A stretch of 16,133 nucleotides of DNA from CAYTID01 sp964437735 (GTDB lineage Bacteria; Bacteroidota; Ignavibacteria; UBA10030; BY39), in the NCBI GenBank assembly GCA_964437735.1, contig CAYTID010000051.1, forward strand, positions 1-16,133, given 5' to 3'. The notes under the pieces were generated by a model. That model saw nothing but the letters and a program-made list of their open reading frames with translations, searched no databases and was not told where the DNA came from. Below are positions 8,079-15,723 of the stretch, in pieces; position 1 is the first letter of the stretch; the number at the start of each line of letters is the position of its first letter. The translations under genes were made by a program, and so were the position numbers.

Positions 8079-9560
8079 TTATTTAATAAGTATAAACTTC
8101 CTCGAAACATTTAGTTTTTGTGTTTGCCTGTTCCGACCATCGGTTGAAACGAGGTCTCGTCGTGCCAACGGCACGACGGACAAACGATAACTATAAACTC
8201 CGCTTTTGAGTTTTGTACCATCGTACTTTATTTTGTGTACACCTGCTTCTTTCATCTCACTCAATATTGTCTCAACCTCTTGCCCGAGAATGTTGTATAT
8301 TTTAAGTTTTAAAAAAGAAGGTTCGGGAATTTCGAAACAAATTGTGGTTTGTGAATTGAATGGATTTGGGTAATTTTGAAACAAAGTAAATTGTCGTGGC
8401 AGAGAAGGTTCTTCATTAATGGATGTTGTTATGATTCTACCACGGCGATAATGGATTTCTGGATTTCCGCCTGCCCAAGCACGCCAGGCAGTATGTACCC
8501 AGGGAAATGATAGACCAATGGTTACATTTCCACCGAGTGAACCAATGAGTTGTCGGGGCGAAAATGTAGCACCATAGTCTGATGAAATGCGAATAACACA
8601 TCCTCCAACGGTATCATCCCAGGCCGCTGTAACAAATGCCTTATCAACACATACACGCGGAAAGTTACCCGACGGTTGTGCCGTCATTCGTATTTCATTT
8701 TCCCACGTTTCCCCAAAATTCGTGCTGCGCCGAAATAAAATTGTCCCGTCCCAAGTACCTCCGTATTTACCGTCACGCCAGATCACAAAAATATTTCCTT
8801 TATTATCCCCGGCAATGTAGGGCTGATCCGAACGTATTCCATCAGCAGTTGATAACACCACTGGCACACTCCATGAAAATCCAAAGTCACTACTGTAAAA
8901 ATATCCCACCTCGCGATTACTTAAATACCAATACTCCCGTACAAGGTGAATACCGTTTGATTGAATAATAAAACGATCGAAAGATTGAGTTTGTGCATCG
9001 TAGAAAATCCAGCTTATTCCTGCCTCAGACGAAAAGCCGAATTGATCAGCTGCTTGTAAACGTAAAGCAACCAATCCAACCATTTTTTCTGTTGCGGCGG
9101 CAAATTCATTAGAGTACCATCGTCCGGAGGGATCTCGCGCTACCGTTGTACGAGGTAGCCAGGTAGTTCCTGCATCTACACTTCTTCTAAGGGCGATGAT
9201 CTTGAGAGTGGGTGACGATTCGTACTGACTCCAAAAGACATATACAAAATCATCTGCAGAAGCAAAATTAGGATACTGAATATATACGCCGCCTGTTGTA
9301 TCATCCAAAACCTCTGGTATTGACCAGAGAGTTCCACTACTGATACTTCTGGCATAGTAAGCTTGATGACCATTTGTAGTAGACCATCCAAGGTGAATTA
9401 TATCACCTATTGCAAAAATTTCCGGTGTAACAGAATTATACGCATCAAACGAAATCTGCTACGGCGCATCCCAAATTATGTATGTGCTGTCCTGAGCATT
9501 AAGTCGGTATGCAAATAATAAAAAGATAAATACAAAAAATAGTTTGGGCTTATTGATCAT
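8079..9560 (-). CDS. Secreted sialidase-like propeller protein, T9SS cargo, interrupted by in-frame TAG
   Basis: The intended start is ATG at 9560, preceded by a full AAGGAGGTG ribosome site. Residues 1-22 are a signal peptide (MINKPKLFFVFIFLLFAYRLNA). Codon 34 (9459-9461) is TAG, then the same frame continues with clear protein character to TAA at 8079. Without readthrough, translation could restart only at a weak TTG at 9308, giving 409 residues without a signal peptide. The body (about residues 45-385) has degenerate Asp-box repeats SVDAGTTW, SSEAGISW, SSDFGFSW, STNFGETW, SSDYGATF, which suggest a six-bladed sialidase-like propeller; active-site residues were not identified. The sorting domain starts near residue 389 (FTLFQNYPNPFNSQTTICF) and ends VSRKFILIK, but holds about 18-20 extra residues between YRLSV and VSRKF, encoded by a palindromic element (8122-8185). 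Possible explanations are a decayed gene, a C-to-T or similar read error, or stop readthrough. Neighbouring genes end in TAA, so no genome-wide recoding is visible. Confidence 0.85.
8122..8185. repeat. 64-bp structured palindromic element inserted in-frame in a sorting domain
   Basis: The element contains a perfect 9-bp inverted repeat, CGTCGTGCC (8158-8166) and GGCACGACG (8170-8178) with a 3-nt loop, a second short stem CCGA/TCGG around 8134-8144, and outer arms GTTTGCC (8122-8128) and GG.CAAAC (8179-8185) that pair with one bulge, giving a cloverleaf-like fold. It encodes approximately SVVPLARRDLVSTDGRNRQT in the cargo protein, just where other T9SS sorting domains have only about 8 residues before the final RK..L.K. 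This resembles in principle the in-frame palindromic elements known from Rickettsia. That it is a mobile, dispersed element is inference, since only one copy is visible here. Confidence 0.55.
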
Positions 9561-9632
9561 TAATATTTTAGCACCTCCTTATTTTATTTTTTTTCTATTA
9601 AAATAAAAATACTTTAAGTATACTTCACCTAC

Positions 9633-9674
9633 TTAGATTGCCACTAGCAAGTTTATCAAAATTATTATTAACAT
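9633..9674 (-). CDS. Thirteen-codon hydrophobic mini-ORF with strong ribosome binding site
   Basis: Directly overlapping the stop region of the 9689-11422 gene, the minus strand has AAAGGAGGAT, then ATG at 9674 and MLIIILINLLVAI followed by TAA at 9633. The ribosome site is as good as any in the window. The product would be a single very hydrophobic peptide. It may be a leader or small membrane peptide, or the remnant of a signal peptide from a deleted gene: the ribosome-site context (AATTAAAGGAGGATT) is nearly the same as before the DUF2914 gene. Coding status is uncertain because AT-rich DNA easily gives such short frames. Confidence 0.3.
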   Translation of the reverse strand: MLIIILINLLVAI

Positions 9675-9688
9675 TTTTGAATCCTCCT

Positions 9689-11422
9689 TTAATTTTTTAA
9701 TTTTATCTCAATAATATCATTTTTTTTTGTTTGTGTACCAAGTGGTGAAAATAAATTATAATAATAAACACCACTTGGAACTTGATTCCCTAGGATATCA
9801 GTACCATCCCAGATAACTTGATAGCTTCCTGGACTATAGTTATAAAGATCAAATGTCTTTATTTGTTTCCCTAATAAATCGTATATAATTAATCCAAAAT
9901 TACTTCTTTGTGTAACTGTAAATTTAATAGACGTTGATGAGTTAAACGGATTTGGGTAATTCTGATGTAATAAAAATTTTTGAGGAAATTGATTATTTAC
10001 ATTCTCGACAGATGTAATATCTTGTCCCAATTGGCCATATTTATTTACTTGCTGTGCTCTTACTGTAAAGTCAGTTTCACGCCACCCAGCTGCTATACAT
10101 CCACCAATACCATCTGTTGTGAGTTTTAATCCTCCCCCTAAAGAAATATCACAAAACAAAACATCGTTTGAGTCTAAACATGGAATGCCGAGCGTGTCAA
10201 GCCTCTGAATGTATACACCAAGCGGAGTTCGGTTATCAGTCCAGACAAATAAAGATGTCATCGAATCCGATGGCAGCACACCAACGATCCCTTTTTTAGA
10301 TGATGTTCGACTTATTGGTATTCCACCATACGGAAACACCGTACTTCCATCGCTTCTGACAATCTGCGTGCGAAGGTCCCAAACACTGCCTGTGTTTTGA
10401 GGCCAAGAAATCGTTGAATATCCAGATTGTGTAGAAAAATCATAGTTTAGGTAATAGTTTGTGTTAAGTGTGTCGAGTGTCACCCCAAGACTATCCCATA
10501 GTAAATTACTAGTTGTATCAGCCTTCTGCAGGTTCAATGTAAACAGAGCTTGTCCATTTCGTATGCCTATTGATTTACCACCGAAGAAATATACATTATT
10601 TTGATTGTCAAATTTCATAACACGTGCACCTGTTGGAATTCGTATTCCACTACCCCAAAGAAAATTTCCCAAATGGTTTACTCTCTGAACTTTAAATTGC
10701 CTGTCTTCATAGTATAGGGTAATGGCACCAACTAAATTGCTCCAACTTAGTAATACCTTCTCTGAACTGACGCTGAGAAATAAACCACCATCTTCCCAAA
10801 TCCTTGTTCCTATACTAGATATTCTTTGCAAACGTATTTGGTTCAATGTATCTTTCCACGCCACAATGCACCCGCCAGCACCGTCGGAGACAATGGCTTG
10901 ATCGCCCTGGTTTGTCTCAGAAAGCGACACTCGCACTCCTGTCGGTCCCCAAAGAAAATTACCGCTTGAGTCAACTCGCTGCACACGCAAACGTGATATC
11001 CAGGGCCCACTCATTCCACCCCAATAATTATCTTGGTAGGTAATAATCACTCCTCTCTGTCCATCTTCAACAATCCTCGCATTGCTTTGTTCTGGCAATT
11101 CTCCCAAAATCCTCTTACCAGTTCCCCAGGGTTTGTAGCCGTATTTGTTTAGTCGCTCTAAATTTAAGAGTCGGGGATAACCAGTGTTTTGCTCATAAGT
11201 GATATAGCATCCACCAGTACTGTCGCTGGCAAGCTCAGGTAAAAGTCCGTAACCAACAATCAAATTATTGTAGGGATCGGTTGACCATTGAGCAAATAGA
11301 GTAGTTGAGATTATGAGAGTAAAAATTGAAAATATTGAAAAGAATGAAAAAATTATATTATTGAAACATTTGAATAATGAATCAATGATTAAACGAATAA
11401 ATTTAAACTTTTTAGTTTTCAT
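9689..11422 (-). CDS. Secreted T9SS cargo with GGC.I.W / QR...G..LWG repeats
   Basis: The protein has 577 residues. The N-terminus is long and basic, with a hydrophobic segment at about residues 22-44 (IIFSFFSIFSIFTLIISTTLFA) ending FA-QW, which fits a Sec signal peptide with an extended n-region. The body has recurring pairs of a DG.GG..(V/I).W-type strand (STGGCYITYE, DGQRGVIITYQD, DGAGGCIVAWKD, DGIGGCIAAGW) and a (Q/N)(R/K)(V/I)...G..LWG strand (LRVQRVDSSGNFLWG, LQRISSIGTRIW, VQRVNHLGNFLWG). This suggests a beta-propeller or similar all-beta fold; the ligand is unknown. A full T9SS sorting domain starts near residue 479 (FLLHQNYPNPFNSSTSIKF, IIYDLLGKQIKTF, VPSGVYYYNLF) and ends IIEIKLKN, less typical than the RK..LLK endings of its neighbours. 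The start ATG at 11422 has only a weak GAGTTGG site. It is probably the first gene of a run continuing into 9560-8079 and 8042-4294. Confidence 0.88.
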   Translation of the reverse strand: MKTKKFKFIRLIIDSLFKCFNNIIFSFFSIFSIFTLIISTTLFAQWSTDPYNNLIVGYGLLPELASDSTGGCYITYEQNTGYPRLLNLERLNKYGYKPWGTGKRILGELPEQSNARIVEDGQRGVIITYQDNYWGGMSGPWISRLRVQRVDSSGNFLWGPTGVRVSLSETNQGDQAIVSDGAGGCIVAWKDTLNQIRLQRISSIGTRIWEDGGLFLSVSSEKVLLSWSNLVGAITLYYEDRQFKVQRVNHLGNFLWGSGIRIPTGARVMKFDNQNNVYFFGGKSIGIRNGQALFTLNLQKADTTSNLLWDSLGVTLDTLNTNYYLNYDFSTQSGYSTISWPQNTGSVWDLRTQIVRSDGSTVFPYGGIPISRTSSKKGIVGVLPSDSMTSLFVWTDNRTPLGVYIQRLDTLGIPCLDSNDVLFCDISLGGGLKLTTDGIGGCIAAGWRETDFTVRAQQVNKYGQLGQDITSVENVNNQFPQKFLLHQNYPNPFNSSTSIKFTVTQRSNFGLIIYDLLGKQIKTFDLYNYSPGSYQVIWDGTDILGNQVPSGVYYYNLFSPLGTQTKKNDIIEIKLKN

Positions 11423-11789
11423 GCCAACTCAAATATTTTTATTGTTTTAATTTAAACTATGAATCCCCGTCTACTTCTTCCCGCATCCACTAATTCGTAT
11501 AGGAGATTAAGTCTATATATAAAATAAAAAACTAAATCTATTAAGAGGTAACCCATAAAAATAACTATGATAAATTAAAAAAAATGTGTGACTAAGTTAA
11601 TTAAAAATTATTTATTAGAAAATTCTAATCGTTAAATTTGCTGAAAATACAAAAAAAAATCCCTTTTTATGAGACTCTGCAATCAATAATTCTCGTCCTA
11701 CCTAAAAAAACTAACTTATAATTTTCGTGAGATACCGATATCAGGTGCCAATTCTGTGGATTGTGATCATTATATTAGCGATTTAAATA
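11423..11789. other. AT-rich intergenic region with no gene seen
   Basis: This 367-bp spacer lies between the 9689-11422 cargo gene and the DUF2914 gene. It holds long A and T runs, including nine A at 11651-11659 followed by CCC and TTTTT. I see no reading frame with a ribosome site and no convincing terminator hairpin. A promoter for the cargo gene is expected here; TATATA near 11515-11520 is a possible -10 element, but nothing near it makes a clear -35. Confidence 0.5.
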
Positions 11790-12172
11790 TTATTTAACCG
11801 TAAAACTCAACTCTTTCAAAACATTCCCCTGACCGTCTGTTACTGTAACCGTCCAATCGCCGGCTTTATGAACCGTTTTATATGCCCATGTGCGCCAGGG
11901 TGATCCACCCATTGATAGTTCGTATTTGTCGGCATAATCGTTTTGTTTCCAAATTATCGTAACCGTCTGACCGGTTCCGTTTTCGACTTTCAACCAGATA
12001 AATACTTTTGAGCCGGTTTCAAAGCTGTCAGTTTCTCCGTCGATCATTCTCTCCTGAACATCGTTCCCCACCTTTACATCTGCCAGATTGATTTTTACGC
12101 TCTCTGTTTCCTGTGACAATATTAATCCTGTTACTAACAAAATTGCTGTGATAAGAAAAAAAAATTTTTCAT
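11790..12172 (-). CDS. Small exported DUF2914 protein, start and body separated by a one-base slip in a T9 run
   Basis: The body shows the DUF2914 pattern: SKVFIWLKVENGTGQTVTII, W on the next strand, SPWRTWAYKTVHKAGDW and VTDGQGNVLKELSFTV, a short beta-sandwich-like domain of unknown function. The best start is ATG at 12172 with an AAAGGAGGA site (12181-12190). From that ATG, however, the frame MKNFFFLSQQFC hits TAG after 12 codons. If the run of nine T (12156-12164 on the minus strand) had ten, the frame becomes MKNFFFLITAILLVTGLILS-Q, a textbook signal peptide running directly into the DUF2914 domain (127 residues). As sequenced, only a TTG at 12140 opens the domain, giving 116 residues with half a signal peptide. 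The gene starts 48 bp after cysS ends and is probably co-transcribed with it. The slip may be a homopolymer read error, a mutation, or a slippage switch. Confidence 0.8.
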
Positions 12173-12220
12173 GACTTATAATCCTCCTTTAATTGTGATG
12201 ATTATTATTTAAATGAAAGA

Positions 12221-13660
12221 CTACTTATTTCTTCTCCACCTTGCTCCGTCTTTTTTATCTTCCACAGTAATATTCAATTTTGTCAAGCCATCGCGTATTT
12301 TATCAGAGAACAGATATAGTTTTTGTGCTCTGGCTTCTGCGCGTAAATCCAAAATCAATTCAATGAGGTTATCTTCTATCGAAACATTAGTATTATCCTT
12401 AAAGTTTTCAGGTAGAATTCCTAAAATATCGCCTCCTAATTCTCTGAATAACTTCGCTGAAATTTCCAGGTCTGATGCAGTCGTCTTTCCTTCTCCCATT
12501 ATCATGTTAATTTCCCTGCTCAGATCGAACAGGATAGCGATCGCCTGAGGTGTATTAAAATCGTCATCCATTGCTTCAATGAATTTTTGTCTGAATTCTT
12601 CTCCTTGAATATTTGCATCGCTTCCCGTAACTTTTCCTGTTTCCTCAGATATATTTCTGCATGTGTTATAAAGTTTTTCCCAGCCCTTTTCCGCACCATG
12701 GAGAGCTTCATCGCTGAAATCGAGCGTGCTTCTGTAATGACTTTGCAAAATAAAGAAACGAACAACCAGCGGATGATATTTCTGAAATGCATCCTTCAGG
12801 TTAATTACATTGCCGAGTGATTTGCCCATCTTCTGGCCATTGACGGTTACCATATTATTGTGAATCCAATAATTTGCAAATTGTTTTCCCGATACGGCTT
12901 CGCTCTGCGCAATTTCACATTCGTGATGAGGGAATTGGTTTTCCATCCCGCCGCCGTGGATGTCGAATGGTTGTCCTAAATATTTTGTTGACATTGCCGA
13001 GCATTCAAGATGCCAACCGGGATATCCCGGTCCCCATGGACTATTCCATTGCATGATATGACCGGGTTCCGCTTTTTTCCAGAGAGCAAAATCGGCGGGA
13101 TGTTTTTTCTCCACTTTGACGTCAACTCTTGCGCCGGCAACCATTTCCTCTATTGAGCGTCCGGAGAGTTTGCCGTAATCTTTGAATCCGGAAATATCGA
13201 AATATACCGATCCATTAATTTCATATGCGAATCCATTATCCAAAAGCTCTTTTACTATTTCTATTTGCTCGATTATGTGTCCGCTGGCGGTTGGACTAAT
13301 ATCCGGCCGTTCGACGGCGAGCGCATCCATATCCTCAAAATAGCTTTGAGTAAATTTCTGCACGATTTCCATCGGATGGACTTTATCGATTCGGGATTGT
13401 TTTTCGATTTTATCCTCGCCCATATCTGCATCGTCGGTTAAGTGACCAACATCCGTAATGTTCTGAACGTACAAAACTTTATAACCGAGAAAGCGCAGGT
13501 AGCGGACTATCACATCGAACGATACATAGCTTTTCGCATGACCGATGTGTGAGTGACCGTAAACGGTAGGACCGCAGACGTAAATCCCTACTTTTCCATC
13601 AGTAATAGGTTTGAATTCTTCTTTTTGTCGTTTTAAAGTGTTATAAATTTGAAGGGGCAT
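12221..13660 (-). CDS. cysS: Cysteinyl-tRNA synthetase
   Basis: This class I aminoacyl-tRNA synthetase charges tRNA-Cys with cysteine in the cytoplasm using ATP. At 479 residues it is slightly longer than the E. coli enzyme. The HIGH signature is at residues 38-41 (YGHSHIGHAKSYV). The KMSKS loop is KMGKS at 277-281 (NGQKMGKSLGNVI). The zinc that selects cysteine is bound by Cys29 (VCGPTVY), Cys220 (HLECSAMS), His245 and Glu249 (FPHHECEIAQ), all present and correctly spaced against the E. coli ligands Cys209, His234 and Glu238. The DALR-type anticodon-side helices follow from about residue 330 (MDDDFNTPQAIAILFDL). The start ATG at 13660 lacks an obvious ribosome binding site. The gene is intact, in contrast to several neighbours, and is the only clear housekeeping gene here; DUF2914 follows it closely. 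Confidence 0.97.
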   Translation of the reverse strand: MPLQIYNTLKRQKEEFKPITDGKVGIYVCGPTVYGHSHIGHAKSYVSFDVIVRYLRFLGYKVLYVQNITDVGHLTDDADMGEDKIEKQSRIDKVHPMEIVQKFTQSYFEDMDALAVERPDISPTASGHIIEQIEIVKELLDNGFAYEINGSVYFDISGFKDYGKLSGRSIEEMVAGARVDVKVEKKHPADFALWKKAEPGHIMQWNSPWGPGYPGWHLECSAMSTKYLGQPFDIHGGGMENQFPHHECEIAQSEAVSGKQFANYWIHNNMVTVNGQKMGKSLGNVINLKDAFQKYHPLVVRFFILQSHYRSTLDFSDEALHGAEKGWEKLYNTCRNISEETGKVTGSDANIQGEEFRQKFIEAMDDDFNTPQAIAILFDLSREINMIMGEGKTTASDLEISAKLFRELGGDILGILPENFKDNTNVSIEDNLIELILDLRAEARAQKLYLFSDKIRDGLTKLNITVEDKKDGARWRRNK

Positions 13661-13740
13661 ATTCTATTCGACCATATCTGTTTTAAGTCAATTTATGAAA
13701 TAAGGTGTAATAATTCAAATTTGTGGTGAGGAAAATGGTA

Positions 13741-13760
13741 CGGCGGGTTTTAACCTGTCG
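13741..13760. repeat. Nine-pair hairpin in the cysS upstream spacer
   Basis: CGGCGGGTT (13741-13749) and AACCTGTCG (13752-13760) pair over nine positions with two G-T wobbles on the plus strand and a TT loop. As a minus-strand RNA it has two mismatches, and no T run follows on either strand, so it does not look like a terminator. It may be a degenerate copy of a dispersed palindromic repeat. Confidence 0.4.
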
Positions 13761-13769
13761 GAGATTATG

Positions 13770-13835
13770 ACTCGCGTGAAAACGCCAAGCACGCAAAGGG
13801 AAAATAATTTAAATTCTCTTTGGGGCTTTGCGAGA
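13770..13835. repeat. Imperfect long inverted repeat with ACGCAAAG arms
   Basis: The left arm (ACTCGCGTGAAAACGCC, AAGCACGCAAAGGG) and the right arm (CTCTTTGGGG, CTTTGCGAGA) are imperfect inverted copies around an AT-rich centre; the best core is CGCAAAG at 13792-13798 against CTTTGCG at 13826-13832. The arrangement looks like the ACGCAAAG-type intergenic palindromes I recall from environmental bacterial genomes, but a genome-wide search is needed to call it a family. It sits between the end of the 13912-15207 gene and cysS and may also influence transcript ends. Confidence 0.45.
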
Positions 13836-13911
13836 TACTTCTAAATTGCTAGTGTTTCTAAAACTTTTCACTCATTCCTTTCCTCGGCCGTTTGCTCACA
13901 TGTAAATCTTA

Positions 13912-15207
13912 TTATTTACTCAGTATTACTTTGCGTGTCATAGTTTGATCTCTCAAGTTTACTCTCAAGAAATAGATTCCACTAGATAAGTGTGATGCTT
14001 CAAATTCTATTCGATGCGTTTTTTCTCTGATTGCTAAACCATCAAAGAGGGTATACAATGATTGCCCAATGCCATCAAAGAGCGTGATTGTCACTTGATC
14101 TGTCCTTGAAGTTGTGAATTCAAAAAAAGTTGAAGAGTTGAAAGGATTTGGATAGTTGTTTGATATTGACAAATGTACATCAGAATGTTGGACACGATGA
14201 TCACCAATCGACGCTTGACCCGGGAATATTCTTAGCCACGTTGTTCCAATATCTGTGTACCGGAAAATTCCGTCTTCAACTCCAGCAAATAGATTTCCGA
14301 TCGGATTTACATAAAGTGAATAGACCCGAGAACTGTCTAATCCAGCATAAGTCCAAAATTCGCCATTATTTGTTGACACGAACACCCCGCCACCTAAGGT
14401 TGCAGCGTAGATTTTTCCGTTTGGATGGGACGTGATCGAACTGATAAATTTATTCGTGATTCCACTATCAGCCCGAATCCAATTATTGCCATTATTTGTT
14501 GATCGAACAATGCCTTGATTAGCGAGACGACCTGCAAAAATGTCACCTGCACCGGTAATCGTTATGCAGTATGTTATTCCGGAAGGATGTATGGTTACCC
14601 AATCCAGCCCATTATTTGATGAGCGTGATATACCTCCATCCATTGCGGCAAAAACATCGGAGTTTGGACTGACGCCAAGAGCATAGCAACGATATGAAGG
14701 TAAACCGGAGATGTTCACTCTGACCCATGAATCTCCATCGTTTGTTGAACGCCATATATAGTTGCTGTGACTTGCCGCTAAAATTCCACCGGCTGAATCA
14801 ATAGTCACGTCATTTATTGCGTATTGATTGGCTAAACCGATTTGATGCCATGCTACTCCATTGTTCGTGGAACGAAACAAACCGAAGTCTGTGTATGTGG
14901 CAACAAATATGTGTCCATTTTTAGCAACGGCGATACCGTCAATATCAAGAGTATCAAGCCCATACATGTAAAATGAGTTTCCCCCATTCGTTGAGCGGAA
15001 TATGCCAGCGGTTGAGCCGGCTAACATGTTACCTTCAGTATCTGTGGAGAACACCTGAAATGCGCGTTGTGTTTGTGTATAGAAAGTTTTTGGAAGGGAC
15101 AATGTAAGCATTATTAATGGCAAGATATATAGGAAGGCAATTCGTGCAAGTTTACAGATTGAAAACAAAGTAGAAACCTTCCGATGTTTTTTGGAATAGT
15201 TTCTCAT
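13912..15207 (-). CDS. Secreted seven-repeat beta-propeller protein, T9SS cargo
   Basis: The protein has 431 residues and an intact frame. A basic N-terminus precedes a hydrophobic signal segment (about residues 22-42, IAFLYILPLIMLTLSL). Seven copies of a degenerate Asp-box follow at roughly 40-residue spacing: GIFRSTNGGNSF, GLFRSTNNGVAW, YIWRSTNDGDSW, GISRSSNNGLDW, GIVRSTNNGNNW, GVFVSTNNGEFW and GIFRYTDIGTTW. This predicts one seven-bladed propeller; the usual Asp is mostly replaced by Asn. The DNA for these repeats is also visibly similar (CCATT.TTTGTTGA.CG recurs on the plus strand). The sorting domain starts near residue 345 (HLSISNNYPNPFNSSTFFEF), with ITLFDGIGQSLYTLF, LSSGIYFLRV and a terminal MTRKVILSK. 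ATG at 15207 follows an AAGGAGA site. It starts 33 bp after the 15241-15684 gene, so the two are likely co-transcribed. Ligand or enzyme activity is not evident. Confidence 0.92.
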   Translation of the reverse strand: MRNYSKKHRKVSTLFSICKLARIAFLYILPLIMLTLSLPKTFYTQTQRAFQVFSTDTEGNMLAGSTAGIFRSTNGGNSFYMYGLDTLDIDGIAVAKNGHIFVATYTDFGLFRSTNNGVAWHQIGLANQYAINDVTIDSAGGILAASHSNYIWRSTNDGDSWVRVNISGLPSYRCYALGVSPNSDVFAAMDGGISRSSNNGLDWVTIHPSGITYCITITGAGDIFAGRLANQGIVRSTNNGNNWIRADSGITNKFISSITSHPNGKIYAATLGGGVFVSTNNGEFWTYAGLDSSRVYSLYVNPIGNLFAGVEDGIFRYTDIGTTWLRIFPGQASIGDHRVQHSDVHLSISNNYPNPFNSSTFFEFTTSRTDQVTITLFDGIGQSLYTLFDGLAIREKTHRIEFEASHLSSGIYFLRVNLRDQTMTRKVILSK

Positions 15208-15240
15208 TTTCTATTTTCTCCTTAATAGTGTTATCCAATG

Positions 15241-15684
15241 TTATTCACAAATAACATCCGGAGGAATACATCCTTGAAATACCTCTACATAATGGGGATC
15301 GTTTCTAGTGAAGCATCCTCCAACGGTTGTTACTACATCCTCGTCTATCAGAGCCCCTTCATGTCCATGAATCACTACGAGTGTGCCGATCATCGTATAT
15401 GATTTTCCCCAATATTGATGTGCAACGCGTTTGCCAATAGCGTGATAATGATGAATTCCATCGAATGTGTAAGGTTCGGATGTTGGTGCAGGGGGTGATT
15501 TCGATATAGATTTTTCTATCCATCCATCTATTGGGTTCCAACAACGCATTATATAGGTTATACTTCTCAATAAAATTCGTTGAATTGTTAGCGTACCGTT
15601 ATTACCCCAAATAATTCTATAGTCCAAGTCGTTCTTAGATCCACAATTCCAATCCCAGGTATTTTGGCTGTTTAATTCTGGCAT
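15241..15684 (-). CDS. Unrecognised 147-residue protein, Trp- and Cys-rich
   Basis: I do not recognise this protein. ATG at 15684, with an AGAGAG site about nine bases upstream, gives MPELNSQNTWDWNCGSKNDL as N-terminus; an in-frame TTG at 15723 would add 13 basic residues but has no ribosome site. There is no signal peptide, no sorting domain and no transmembrane segment. Six tryptophans and five cysteines occur in 147 residues. A His-rich stretch (GIHHYHAIGKRVAHQYWG) is followed by a hydrophobic strand with acidic end (MIGTLVVIHGHEGALIDEDV) and a Cys-containing tail (GGCFTRNDPHYVEVFQGC). A metal- or disulfide-bearing small domain is possible but unsupported. It sits 33 bp upstream of the propeller cargo gene, so they probably share a transcript. 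It could also be a fragment of a larger protein. Confidence 0.6.
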   Translation of the reverse strand: MPELNSQNTWDWNCGSKNDLDYRIIWGNNGTLTIQRILLRSITYIMRCWNPIDGWIEKSISKSPPAPTSEPYTFDGIHHYHAIGKRVAHQYWGKSYTMIGTLVVIHGHEGALIDEDVVTTVGGCFTRNDPHYVEVFQGCIPPDVICE

Positions 15685-15723
15685 GTGTAAATCTCTCTTT
15701 TTAAAGTTTTCTCGACTTTTCAA

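Noticed and set aside
9176..9391. Minus-strand 71-codon frame overlapping the 5' part of the sialidase-like cargo gene
   Set aside because: Considered as an alternative N-terminus around the TAG codon, but the frame starting at 9560 continues with signal peptide and repeat motifs in register, so this one is a shadow.
13635..13697. Promoter for cysS with TTGACT and TAGAAT
   Set aside because: The spacing would be 19 bp and the -10 element would abut the ATG, so the transcript would start inside the gene. I do not support it.
13600..13740. T-box or other riboswitch in front of cysS
   Set aside because: The ATG at 13660 has little leader structure, and no T-box sequence, specifier stem or antiterminator pairing could be seen upstream.
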